From the NCBI RefSeq assembly GCF_003289955.1, contig NZ_QLZR01000001.1:558001-622000 (forward strand): DNA of 64,000 bases, read 5' to 3'. Below, one piece after another: positions 33,590-42,046 of the stretch (its first letter is position 1; every line of letters begins with the position of its first letter). The position numbers were made by a program, and so were the translations under genes. Source of the stretch: Planococcus halotolerans. Lineage in GTDB: Bacteria > Bacillota > Bacilli > Bacillales_A > Planococcaceae. The notes beneath the pieces are model-generated. The model was not told the DNA's origin. It was given only the letters and a program-made list of their open reading frames with translations, and ran no database searches.

Positions 33590-35332
33590 TCAGACCATTT
33601 CCACCCGCAGCCAGCCGCGGACGCTATTGATGAACCAAATAGCATCGTAATCGCCCAGTTCATCTTTCGAGATGATTTTCTCTTTAATTTCTCCTGCATC
33701 CAACAGCTGCTGGCGGAATGTGCCTGGCAATAAGCCGCAGCTCGCTGGCGGCGTGAAAAATTCACCATCTTTTTCGACTACCAGACTGCCGATCGCAAAC
33801 TCCGTGAGTTCCTGTCTTTCATTCCATAATAATACGGAAAATGCTTTCGCCGGTATTGTTTCCGCAGCTTTTGCATAAACCTGGCGGTAAGTGGTCTTAT
33901 GGTAGAGAAACGGATTTCCGCTGTCGATTGCCGAAGCAGCAACCCCACAATGCACCGGCTCAGTGATTTGCGTCGTTTCTTGTGCCTCTATACTGAACTC
34001 GCCGGCGCGGCTGAGCAATAATCGCACTTTAAAGGTTCCATGTGGCAATTCTTTTGCAAGTTCTGCAAACCTGGCGGCGACTGCTTTTTCGTCCACCGGG
34101 AAATTGAAATAGTCAGCAGAATCGAGCAAACGCTTCATATGATAGGACTGCAAAGGGTACGTTCCGTTCCCGAGCTTCAGCGATTCAAGCAGCTCGAACT
34201 CCGGCCTGCGCGCAGTCAGCACTTCAGCTTTCGTCTGCAGTTCCTTGAATTCTCCTTCAGATGTCGAATCCCACGTAACTCCGCCGCCAACGCCGTAACG
34301 CGCACGGCTTGTTTCCTTATCAACAACCACTGTACGGATTGGCACACTGAACACCGCATCTTTAGCAGGCGTTATATATCCGATAGCTCCGCAATAAACT
34401 TCGCGCGGTGCCGACTCCAGTTCAGCAATCGTCTGCATCGTGCTGATTTTCGGAGCGCCGGTGATGGAGCCGCAAGGAAATAAAGCCTTGAACCAGTCCA
34501 TTATTGTTAAATCCGGATGGAGTTCCGCAGTGATTGTCGACGTCATCTGGTGGACTGTCGGATAGGTTTCCACTTCGAACAGCTTGCCGACTTTAACTGA
34601 ACCTCTCGTTGCGAGACGGCTCATATCATTTCGCAGCAGGTCAACGATCATCAGGTTTTCTGCCCGTTCCTTTTCAGAAGCCAGCAGCTCGGCAATGCGT
34701 GTTTTATCTTCTTCCAGCGTACGCCCTCTCGGCGCAGTACCTTTCATCGGCTTGGTTGTCAGCATGCCGTTCTCTACTTTAAAGAAAAGTTCCGGCGACG
34801 CAGAGAGGATGCTGTGGTCACCGATATTTAAATATGCGCCATAGCCGGCCTGCTGATTGCGCGCCAGCTGGCGGTAAAACGCGAAATCACTGCCGCTGAA
34901 ATCCGCATGCAGCCGTTCGGTGTAATTGACCTGATAAGTATGGCCTTCCGCGATTGCGTTTTTGATGCTGGCAATTCCGTTTTGGTAATGCGTTGGTGAG
35001 CCATATAACTTCCAGTCACCCACTGAATATGCTTCGGATGCGGCTATTTCTTCTTCCCTTACGTCAGGGTTTTTATAGATTCCGAACCATATTAATGGAA
35101 GAGAACCAATTTCACGGGTCTCCATTTCGGTGTGAAAAGCCGGTGCCGCTTCGTATGACACGAAGCCGGCAGCATAAAAGCCCTGCTCCGTCGCTTTATC
35201 AATTTCTTCCATAATAGAAGAGATTTCAGAAAGGTCCCGGCTTTGTAAAATTCGGAGCGGCTCCCTGAATTCGAGCGGTTCGATATCGCCTTGCTCATTT
35301 TGAAATTCAAAAAGAAGATAAGGTTTCTTCAT
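33590..35332 (-). CDS. pabB: aminodeoxychorismate synthase component I fused to aminodeoxychorismate lyase (PabB-PabC)
   Basis: A 580-residue two-domain enzyme for 4-aminobenzoate (folate) synthesis. Residues up to about 365 are a chorismate-binding domain with MIVDLLRNDMSR, GSITGAPKISTMQTI and GVGGGVTWDS motifs; the rest (about 375-580) is a class IV aminotransferase-like lyase, with LLWNERQELTEFAIGSL near the end. It thus makes aminodeoxychorismate and eliminates pyruvate in one chain. The start at 35332 follows GAGAGGAG at 9 bp and lies 26 bp inside the end of pabA, so translation is coupled. PabA supplies ammonia. Confidence 0.9.
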   Translation of the reverse strand: MKKPYLLFEFQNEQGDIEPLEFREPLRILQSRDLSEISSIMEEIDKATEQGFYAAGFVSYEAAPAFHTEMETREIGSLPLIWFGIYKNPDVREEEIAASEAYSVGDWKLYGSPTHYQNGIASIKNAIAEGHTYQVNYTERLHADFSGSDFAFYRQLARNQQAGYGAYLNIGDHSILSASPELFFKVENGMLTTKPMKGTAPRGRTLEEDKTRIAELLASEKERAENLMIVDLLRNDMSRLATRGSVKVGKLFEVETYPTVHQMTSTITAELHPDLTIMDWFKALFPCGSITGAPKISTMQTIAELESAPREVYCGAIGYITPAKDAVFSVPIRTVVVDKETSRARYGVGGGVTWDSTSEGEFKELQTKAEVLTARRPEFELLESLKLGNGTYPLQSYHMKRLLDSADYFNFPVDEKAVAARFAELAKELPHGTFKVRLLLSRAGEFSIEAQETTQITEPVHCGVAASAIDSGNPFLYHKTTYRQVYAKAAETIPAKAFSVLLWNERQELTEFAIGSLVVEKDGEFFTPPASCGLLPGTFRQQLLDAGEIKEKIISKDELGDYDAIWFINSVRGWLRVEMV

Positions 35333-35933
35333 CTGCCGCATCTCCTCTCGTTGCTGCTTTCCACGTTTTCGCCTGTTCGCAGGCATTTTTCAGCATCTGA
35401 AATCCGTCGAGCGTCAGGATGGATTCCGGATGAAACTGAATGCCGGTAATCGGCAATTCGCGATGGCGCACGGCCATCACGGCATCATCGTTCGTCCGAG
35501 CTGTGATTTCCAGGCATTCCGGCATGGAAGCTGCTTGGGCTTCGAGTGAATGATAGCGGGTGACTTGTGTCGGTGAATTGATACCGGCGAACAACCCTCT
35601 CCTATCGTGAGTCATTCCGAAAACCTTGCCGTGTACGGGCTGGCAGCCTTTAATAACCGTGCCGCCGAAGTATTCGACAATCGCCTGATGCCCGAGGCAG
35701 ACACCGAGAATCGGCATTTTGCTGCTCAGCTTTTCAAGCACATCACGGCTGGCCCCTTCTTTTGCCGGTCGGCCGGGACCTGGTGACAGGACGATCAAAT
35801 CCGGTGCCATCCTGTCGATTTCTTCCGCCGTAATTTCCGTGTTTTGAAATACGAGCACTTCTGGATCCAGCTGTTCGAAATAATGCACGAGATTATATGT
35901 GAATGAATCATAATTATCAATAATAAGGATCAT
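35307..35933 (-). CDS. pabA: aminodeoxychorismate/anthranilate synthase glutamine amidotransferase
   Basis: A 208-residue class I glutamine amidotransferase. The nucleophile is in GVCLGHQ, with the LSPGPGRP motif and the HPES catalytic His-Glu. It starts MILIIDNYDSFTYN, typical of PabA/TrpG. The start at 35933 is chosen because AGAGGTG lies 6 bp before that ATG. It delivers ammonia to PabB (next gene) and may also serve anthranilate synthase; no trp genes are present here. Confidence 0.92.
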   Translation of the reverse strand: MILIIDNYDSFTYNLVHYFEQLDPEVLVFQNTEITAEEIDRMAPDLIVLSPGPGRPAKEGASRDVLEKLSSKMPILGVCLGHQAIVEYFGGTVIKGCQPVHGKVFGMTHDRRGLFAGINSPTQVTRYHSLEAQAASMPECLEITARTNDDAVMAVRHRELPITGIQFHPESILTLDGFQMLKNACEQAKTWKAATRGDAADEETLSSF

Positions 35934-36032
35934 GGAACACACCTCTTTAAATAAGGATGGCAGGCTGTTCTATTATACTTGTTCCGGACGGTAAATTGTA
36001 TGGTTAGCAGAAGGTTTTCTGAGCTGAAAAAT

Positions 36033-36062
36033 AAAAAAAGTTCCTCCGAAAAAGGAAGAACT
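36033..36062 (-). terminator. terminator of acidic lipoprotein gene 1
   Basis: On the minus strand AGTTCTTCC pairs with GGAGGAACT (one G-U pair), followed by seven T residues. Confidence 0.8.
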
Positions 36063-36084
36063 CCGTGCGGTAATTATTTTCATC

Positions 36085-36342
36085 CTAATCTTCATCCACT
36101 TCCGTTTCATCATCATCCAAGCTATCCGTCTCGGCATCCTGATCCGACTCTTCATTACTTTCATCGGGATCATCATCATCCGGCGGCAATGGATCTCGGT
36201 CTACATTATCTTCCTGTTCTTCGCCCGGCGCCTGGTTTTCCTGTTCCATCTGCGGCTCATCATCTGAATTGCCGCAGCCTGCCAGTACCGTAACCGACAA
36301 TAATGAAGCGGCTCCGACTTTCAGCAATTTATCTTTGATCAT
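36085..36342 (-). CDS. small acidic lipoprotein 1
   Basis: An 85-residue lipoprotein with the lipobox VLAGC (C23). The mature part is almost entirely Asp/Glu-rich low-complexity sequence (PPDDDDPDESNEES). It belongs with two further small lipoproteins at 43635-43829 and 44022-44372, which share the signal-peptide plus acidic-tail design. Function unknown; a strongly acidic surface tail could bind cations or alter surface charge. It has its own ribosome binding site and terminator. Confidence 0.7.
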   Translation of the reverse strand: MIKDKLLKVGAASLLSVTVLAGCGNSDDEPQMEQENQAPGEEQEDNVDRDPLPPDDDDPDESNEESDQDAETDSLDDDETEVDED

Positions 36343-36484
36343 CAGAATTCCTCCTTTATTTGACCGGATTCCTGGGGGAACATTCTCTTATTTCTTTATA
36401 CCCCGTGGTCACAATAAAAAACGGGAATTCGGAAAGTGATTATTTCAACTTCGGACTTGCAGGCGGTGGTATCGGCAAACATTT

Positions 36485-36631
36485 TTTATCAGCGATTTCC
36501 GACGGTTTATCGTCGATTTTTTTGAGTTTATCAGCGATTTCCTTCCGTTTATCAGCGATTTTTTTCTGTTTATCGTCGGTTTCGGAAGCTTTATCGTCGG
36601 TTTTTCATCATTTATCGTCGATTCCTTAAAA
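36485..36631. repeat. 21-bp periodic array, unit TTTATCRKCGATTT (7 copies)
   Basis: TTTATC begins at 36485, 36506, 36527, 36548, 36569, 36590 and 36611, exactly 21 bp apart. Each copy continues AGCGATTT or GTCGGTTT and then about 7 variable bases. The same unit forms the arrays at 46118 and 60821. It lies between the amidase stop and the lipoprotein 1 gene. The preceding stretch (36343-36484) shows nothing else. Confidence 0.9.
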
Positions 36632-36665
36632 TCCGCAAGCTATACTCCGCCACACACAAGCCCCA

Positions 36666-38162
36666 TTAAATTTCCAAACCTGGATTCCCCTTCATTCCCT
36701 GCCATAAATCTGTTTGCTCGATTTGGCGCGCCAATTGCAGCAGCAGATGCTCCTGTCCTTTGCCGGCCATTAATTGTACACCGAGAGGCAAGCCGCTTTC
36801 CATAACATGAACCGGAAGCGATATTGCCGGTTGACCGGTTAAGTTGGCTAGTTGAGTGTGCGGCGTATAGGTAAGGCTTGGCAAAAACATATCGTAGATA
36901 AGCTGTTGCTGGGTGGCCATGGTCGAAGTGCGCTCCCACTCGCCAAGAAGCTCTGCACGGGATTCCCGACTATGTGTCAGTTCGCCGACTTTTGGTGCCG
37001 GATAAGCAGTTGCTGGCGTCAGATAGAAATCATAGCTTTCGTGTAATGCAGCCATTTTTGCGGCAGCCGCATCCCATGAAGCGAGGCTCGCTGAATAATC
37101 AGCAGCCGATACTTTTAATCCGGCCTGACTCAAGAGCCACGATTCGATTTCCATATCATCAGCTGTCAGTTTGCGGCCTGTACCTTTTTCAAGATTGCGC
37201 ACGAGCAGCGCCATTTCTCCGCTGTTCATCAAATAATAATCCTGCATCAATCCGATACCATCGATACCATTGTCTTTTTCTTCGACGTGATGCCCCTGCC
37301 GTTCGAGCCACTTCGCCGTTTTCATTACCGCTTGGCGGGCGTCTTCCGAAACTGGCGTACCTACAGGCGATTCGACTGAAAAAGCGATTCTGAGCGGACG
37401 CGAAAATCCTTTATCCATCTCTTCCCTGTATTTCCCGGGAAATAATGGTGTATGAAAAGCGGCGGCTGGCTGTACCGTCTGCAATAAATCCAGCATCGCC
37501 GCGCTGTCGCGGATCGTTTTCGTCAAGACAAAATCAATCGAAGCCCCCTGCCATTGCCGTCCTGCACCAGGTCCAACAGGCATGCGGCCCCGTGTCGGCT
37601 TCAATCCGAACAAACCGGTAAAAGAAGCCGGAATGCGGATCGATCCGCCCCCGTCACTCGCGCCGGCAATCGGCACAATGCCTGAAGCGACTGCAGCGGC
37701 CGAGCCGCCGCTCGATCCTCCTGGGGAATAATCCGGATTCCATGGGTTGCGGCTCGCGCCGTACAGTTCCGGTTCACTGATATTCTTCAAACCGAATTCA
37801 GGCGTGTTTGTGTGTCCGACAAACGTGAAACCGGCGCCTCTAAGTTTCGCGGTTAAATGTGAGTCCTGTGCGGCTTTCATTTCCTTCAATAATTTTGAGC
37901 CGGCAGTCAGCTTTTCACCTTTCAGCGCCTGCGAGATATTTTTTAGTGCCATCGGGACGCCGGAAAAGCCTCCGTCAGGGATCGAATCCAATGACTTTTC
38001 AGCCAATTCCTTGCGCGTTTCGGTAAAAGCATTCAGTTTCGGATTCACCTGTTCGAGCCGTTTGAAGCTTAGCTCCAACAATTCCCCAGCACTTATTTCT
38101 CTATTCTTCAATAAAGCGGTCATTCCGACCGCATCCAATTGGATGTATTCCTGTAAGTTCAT
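36666..38162 (-). CDS. amidase signature family protein
   Basis: A 498-residue amidase with the Ser-cisSer-Lys triad: K74 (MALKNIS), S150 in the glycine/serine-rich [15 protein letters not shown] loop and nucleophile S174 (DGGGSIR). It resembles GatA-like amidases and 6-aminohexanoate/peptide amidases, but there is no gatC or gatB here, so it is probably a free-standing amidase acting on small amides. Monocistronic. Confidence 0.88.
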   Translation of the reverse strand: MNLQEYIQLDAVGMTALLKNREISAGELLELSFKRLEQVNPKLNAFTETRKELAEKSLDSIPDGGFSGVPMALKNISQALKGEKLTAGSKLLKEMKAAQDSHLTAKLRGAGFTFVGHTNTPEFGLKNISEPELYGASRNPWNPDYSPGGSSGGSAAAVASGIVPIAGASDGGGSIRIPASFTGLFGLKPTRGRMPVGPGAGRQWQGASIDFVLTKTIRDSAAMLDLLQTVQPAAAFHTPLFPGKYREEMDKGFSRPLRIAFSVESPVGTPVSEDARQAVMKTAKWLERQGHHVEEKDNGIDGIGLMQDYYLMNSGEMALLVRNLEKGTGRKLTADDMEIESWLLSQAGLKVSAADYSASLASWDAAAAKMAALHESYDFYLTPATAYPAPKVGELTHSRESRAELLGEWERTSTMATQQQLIYDMFLPSLTYTPHTQLANLTGQPAISLPVHVMESGLPLGVQLMAGKGQEHLLLQLARQIEQTDLWQGMKGNPGLEI

Positions 38163-38296
38163 TGTGACTCTCCTTCTATAGATGATTTTCTTTCAGCTAC
38201 AGAAAGTATATCATCTATTTTTTTCCATTACATAAGTCATCAAATTTAAGGAATTTACTATTCTCTATATAATATTAAAAATTTGTGATTTAGGTA

Positions 38297-38324
38297 TTGA
38301 CTTTTAATTTTACATGACTACAAT
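38297..38324 (+). promoter_or_regulatory. promoter of the iron ABC transporter operon
   Basis: TTGACT (38297-38302) and TACAAT (38319-38324) are spaced by 16 bp; a Fur box follows at the expected transcription start. Confidence 0.7.
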
Positions 38325-38330
38325 TGAGAT

Positions 38331-38345
38331 TGAGAATCATTTTCA
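38331..38345. promoter_or_regulatory. Fur box
   Basis: TGAGAATCATTTTCA fits the 7-1-7 Fur consensus TGATAATNATTATCA with two substitutions, symmetric about the central base. It overlaps the predicted start of transcription, so iron-replete repression of the operon is expected. Confidence 0.8.
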
Positions 38346-38373
38346 ATTAAAAATCAAAGGAGAGAAGTTATCT

Positions 38374-39441
38374 ATGAAAAAGTATTTATTTCTAGTTATT
38401 GCTTTAACCGCGTTAATCCTTGCCGCTTGTGGCGGTCAGGCGAAAGAAGAAAAAACAGAGAGCGAAACTGCTACTGAAACAAACGAAAGCAAAGAAGTGA
38501 ACCTTTATACGGCACGCCATTACGATGTAGATGATGAGTTGTATGCGAAGTTTGAAGAAGAAACAGGCATTAAAGTAAACGTAATCAAAGGCGAAGCCGA
38601 TGAGCTGCTTGAGCGGATCAAACGCGAAGGCGATGCTACAGAGGCGGATCTGTTTTTAACTGCAGATGCAGGGCGCCTTTATCGTGCCAAAGCGGATGAT
38701 TTGCTTCAACCGGTTTCAAGCGACTTATTGGACGAGCAAGTTCCTGCCAACTTCCAGGACACAGACCAGATGTGGTATGGCCTGACTAAACGTGCTCGTG
38801 TAATTCTTTATGATAAAGAAACAGTTCAGCCGGATGAGCTTTCTACTTATGAAGCTTTGACAGAAGAGAAATGGAATGGCCGTGTGCTGATCCGCAGTTC
38901 TGAAAATGTCTATAACCAGTCCTTATTGGCTTCATTCATCGAAATCGATGGCGAAGAACAAGCTAAAGAATGGGCAGCCGGCATGGTTAATAACTTTGCC
39001 CGCGATCCTGAAGGCGGCGACCGCGACCAGGCGAAGGCTATTGCAGCCGGCATTGGCGATGTCGCTATCATGAACACGTATTATTTCGGCCAAATGCTGA
39101 ATTCCGAAGATCCAGAAGAAGTGAAAGTTGCTGAAGGCTTAGGGATATTCTTCCCGAACCAGGACACAACCGGTACCCATGTCAATGTCAGTGGTGCAGG
39201 AGTTGTAAAAGCTTCGAAGAATAAAGACAATGCCATTAAATTGCTGGAATTCCTTTCTGCTCCAGAAGCTCAGGAAACCTTCGCTTCTGCCAACTATGAG
39301 TATCCGGTCAACGAAAATGTTGAACCAAGTGAATTACTGCAATCTTGGGGTGAGTTCAAAGAACAGGATATTCCTTTGTCCACTCTAGGCGAACACAACG
39401 CTAAGTCTATTTTGATTTTCAATGAAGTCGGCTGGAAATAA
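38374..39441 (+). CDS. ferric iron ABC transporter substrate-binding lipoprotein
   Basis: A 355-residue binding protein of the FbpA/FutA family, with lipobox LILAAC near residue 19. The family text NLYTARHYDVDDELYAKFEEETGI and the C-terminal SAPEAQETFASANYEYPVN are clear, and the tyrosines that coordinate Fe(III) are in MNTYYFGQM. The start at 38374 (GGAGAG upstream) gives a normal signal peptide; a longer frame overlaps the Fur box. Fur box, permease and ATPase genes follow, so Fe(III) uptake is well supported. Confidence 0.93.
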   Translation: MKKYLFLVIALTALILAACGGQAKEEKTESETATETNESKEVNLYTARHYDVDDELYAKFEEETGIKVNVIKGEADELLERIKREGDATEADLFLTADAGRLYRAKADDLLQPVSSDLLDEQVPANFQDTDQMWYGLTKRARVILYDKETVQPDELSTYEALTEEKWNGRVLIRSSENVYNQSLLASFIEIDGEEQAKEWAAGMVNNFARDPEGGDRDQAKAIAAGIGDVAIMNTYYFGQMLNSEDPEEVKVAEGLGIFFPNQDTTGTHVNVSGAGVVKASKNKDNAIKLLEFLSAPEAQETFASANYEYPVNENVEPSELLQSWGEFKEQDIPLSTLGEHNAKSILIFNEVGWK

Positions 39442-39451
39442 TAAAATACAA

Positions 39452-39486
39452 AAACCCTTGCTGCAATCTCTTTAGCAGCAGGGGAT
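39452..39486 (+). terminator. intercistronic stem-loop after the iron-binding protein gene
   Basis: CCCTTGCTGC and GCAGCAGGGG form a 10-bp stem around 10 nt, followed by ATTTCTTG. It is likely a partial terminator that keeps binding-protein mRNA in excess. Confidence 0.7.
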
Positions 39487-39516
39487 TTCTTGTGATTGGA
39501 AGGAGGCAACAGAAAC

Positions 39517-41148
39517 GTGCAGCATAGATTCACAAATATAAATGCCTGGACAGTCAGTGCGGTAATCATCATCTTCTTGCTGTTTCTCCCGAACCTGACG
39601 ATTGTAACCGGGCTGTTCACTCCTTCCAATGAAAATTGGGAGCACATGAAGGAATTTGTTCTTTGGGGATTCATGAAAAACTCCCTGATTTTGACGGCGG
39701 CTTCAGCCTTCTTCACGATTCTGATCGGCTTGAGTTTGGCTTGGCTCATTGCCCAATATGATTTCCCGATGCGTCATTTCCTGAAATGGGCTTTAATCCT
39801 CCCGCTCTCGATTCCGCCATTTATCGGTGCCTATACGTATCACGGTATGCTGAGCTATACGGGTGTCATCCAAACCACTTTACGGGAAAACTTCGGCATG
39901 GCAATTAACCCCGCTTATTTTGATATCATGAACTTGCCCGGCGCCGTTTTCATCTATACGATGTTTTTATTCCCTTATGTCTATTCGATTGCGCAAGTTT
40001 ATCTGTCCCGGCAATCCGCTTCATTGATTGAAAGTACACGTATCCTCGGCAAGGGTCCCTGGAAAACTTTTTTTCAGGTCGTTCTGCCAATTTCACGGAT
40101 TTCCATAATAGCCGGAGCAAGCCTGGTCGTCCTTGAAGTATTGAATGATTATGGAGTTGTAAAGTATTATGGCGTACAGACATTTACAACTGCCATTTTT
40201 CAGTCTTGGTTCGGACTTGGTGATATCGAGTCGGCGATCAAACTTGCTGCTTCGCTTATGGGCTTTGTTATTTTGATCCTGATGATTGAAAAAATTCTTC
40301 GGGGCAGACGGCAATACAGTTATTCAAGCACCAAAGTGCGTCCACTTCCCCTGATCCCTTTATCAGGATGGAAAGCGGCAGCAGCGACAGGCTATGGCTT
40401 CGTCATCCTGTCACTGGCCTTCGTCATACCGGTCGCACAATTAATCGACTGGACCGTCCTTACCTACGGCACCATTCCAATGGGTGAATTTATGAATTAC
40501 GTGAAAAATTCCGTATTCGTCGCCGGACTCAGCGCGACATTAATCATCGTTTTCGCACTTATCGTAGGCAACTTCGCCCGCATGGTGCGTGGCCGGCTTG
40601 GTAAACTGTTGCCACGGTTGACCGTTCTTGGCTATTCGATACCCGGCGCAGTCATCGCAGTGGCAGTTGTCACCGCCTTTATCGGTCTGGACCGCTTCCT
40701 GACACCCTTTTATGTCTGGGCCGGTTTCAGTACAACGCTTGTCCTGAGCGTCAGCATTGTATTGCTTGTTACCGCTTATATTATTCGTTTCTTTGCAATC
40801 GGCTATAATTCCATTGAAACGGGGTATGATAAAATCGGTACCGATTTCCGGGATGCTTCAAGAACCCTGGGACTTGGAGTTACAAAAACGTTCTTTAAAG
40901 TGGATATGCCCATGATGAAAGGTGCCATTATCAGCGGTTTTATTCTGGTGTTTATCGACGTATTAAAGGAGATCCCTTTAACGCTGATCTTGCGCCCGTT
41001 CAATTTTGATACACTTTCCACTAAAGCTTTTCAATATGCGAGTGACGAAAAGATTATGGAGGCTTCGCAGGCTTCATTATTAATCATCGGTATTAGTGCC
41101 CTGGCCATTGTTTTCTTTTATAAATTCCTTGAAAGGGAGTTGGACTAG
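39517..41148 (+). CDS. ferric iron ABC transporter permease (double-length FbpB type)
   Basis: A 543-residue, about twelve-helix permease made of two fused transport halves, as in FbpB/SfuB. The coupling loops are ESTRILGKGPWKTFFQVVLP in the first half and DASRTLGLGVTKTFFKVDMP in the second. The GTG at 39517 is taken as start because AAGGAGG lies about 10 bp upstream; an earlier TTG in frame overlaps that site. The ATPase gene begins 1 bp after its stop. Confidence 0.92.
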   Translation: MQHRFTNINAWTVSAVIIIFLLFLPNLTIVTGLFTPSNENWEHMKEFVLWGFMKNSLILTAASAFFTILIGLSLAWLIAQYDFPMRHFLKWALILPLSIPPFIGAYTYHGMLSYTGVIQTTLRENFGMAINPAYFDIMNLPGAVFIYTMFLFPYVYSIAQVYLSRQSASLIESTRILGKGPWKTFFQVVLPISRISIIAGASLVVLEVLNDYGVVKYYGVQTFTTAIFQSWFGLGDIESAIKLAASLMGFVILILMIEKILRGRRQYSYSSTKVRPLPLIPLSGWKAAAATGYGFVILSLAFVIPVAQLIDWTVLTYGTIPMGEFMNYVKNSVFVAGLSATLIIVFALIVGNFARMVRGRLGKLLPRLTVLGYSIPGAVIAVAVVTAFIGLDRFLTPFYVWAGFSTTLVLSVSIVLLVTAYIIRFFAIGYNSIETGYDKIGTDFRDASRTLGLGVTKTFFKVDMPMMKGAIISGFILVFIDVLKEIPLTLILRPFNFDTLSTKAFQYASDEKIMEASQASLLIIGISALAIVFFYKFLERELD

Positions 41149-41149
41149 C

Positions 41150-41899
41150 ATGTTTGTGGCAATCGAAGACGTTTGCTTTTCATACACCGATGCGAAGACA
41201 AGAGCATTGGACAATTTCACACTGAAGATTGAAAAAGGCGAAGTCATCTCCATTCTTGGACGCAGCGGCAGCGGTAAAAGTACAGTGCTGCGCCTGTTGG
41301 CAGGTCTTGAAAAACCTGAAAAAGGACGCCTCGTTATACAGGATGAAGTGCTGTTTGACGATAAAACCTTCCTGCAACCCGAAAAACGCGGCATCGGCAT
41401 GGTATTCCAGGATTACGCACTCTTCCCTCATCTAACCGTTGCCGAGAACATCCTGTTCGGATTGTTCCGAATGAAAAAAGCCGCTAAGAAAAAGCGCCTC
41501 CAGGAGGTTTTGGAACTCGTGGAGCTGCAGGATTTCGGAAAACGCTACCCGCATCAACTGAGCGGCGGACAGCAGCAGCGTGTCGCCATTGCGCGTGCTG
41601 TCGCTCCTAATCCGCATCTGATTCTGCTCGATGAGCCGTTCAGTAATCTGGACGCCGAACTACAAGGGAAAATCCGTGAAGAGTTGCGCGACATTCTGAA
41701 AAAGGCAAATATCACTTCAATTTTTGTTACCCATGACGAAAAAGATGCCCACATTCTGGCAGACCGGATCGTCAAACTAAAAGACGGCCGCATCGAATTT
41801 GTCGGACGTCCTTGTGATATGCTCGATACCTACCGCCAGACCGGTATCCAGCCATTAACCGATGGCTTTGTCGAGAAAAGCCTGACCGGCGTTAACTAA
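41150..41899 (+). CDS. ferric iron ABC transporter ATPase (short form)
   Basis: A 249-residue ATPase with Walker A GRSGSGKST, signature LSGGQQQRVAIARAV, Walker B ILLDEP and switch-loop VTHDEKD. It energises Fe(III) uptake. FbpC proteins usually run to about 350 residues with a C-terminal regulatory (TOBE-like) domain; here only about 40 residues follow the ATPase core, so that domain is absent. The start at 41150 follows AGGGAG and lies 1 bp after the permease stop. Confidence 0.91.
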   Translation: MFVAIEDVCFSYTDAKTRALDNFTLKIEKGEVISILGRSGSGKSTVLRLLAGLEKPEKGRLVIQDEVLFDDKTFLQPEKRGIGMVFQDYALFPHLTVAENILFGLFRMKKAAKKKRLQEVLELVELQDFGKRYPHQLSGGQQQRVAIARAVAPNPHLILLDEPFSNLDAELQGKIREELRDILKKANITSIFVTHDEKDAHILADRIVKLKDGRIEFVGRPCDMLDTYRQTGIQPLTDGFVEKSLTGVN

Positions 41900-41900
41900 T

Positions 41901-41940
41901 AAAATCCCCGCAGCTCAGTTGAAGAGCGGCGGGGATTTTT
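41901..41940 (+). terminator. terminator of the iron ABC operon
   Basis: AAAATCCCCGC pairs with GCGGGGATTTT around a loop of about 17 nt, with a T-run following. Confidence 0.88.
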
Positions 41941-42046
41941 CCATATACTTTGTATAGTCAAAAATCATCATAAAAGCCTTTTTACTGTTGACTTGAGCAT
42001 AAACCGGCCTCTCTCTCGCATAGCCGACAAGCAGACTCTAAAATCA

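Noticed and set aside
36360..36629. Open frame on the plus strand coding a heptad-like LSAIFxx repeat protein across the array
   Set aside because: It is the translation of the 21-bp repeat (21 is a multiple of three), has no ribosome binding site, and the 20-bp arrays cannot keep frame. The same applies to the frame at 46074-46583.
39417..39516. Separate small gene between the iron-binding protein and permease
   Set aside because: The stretch is a stem-loop followed by the permease ribosome binding site; no start codon with support.
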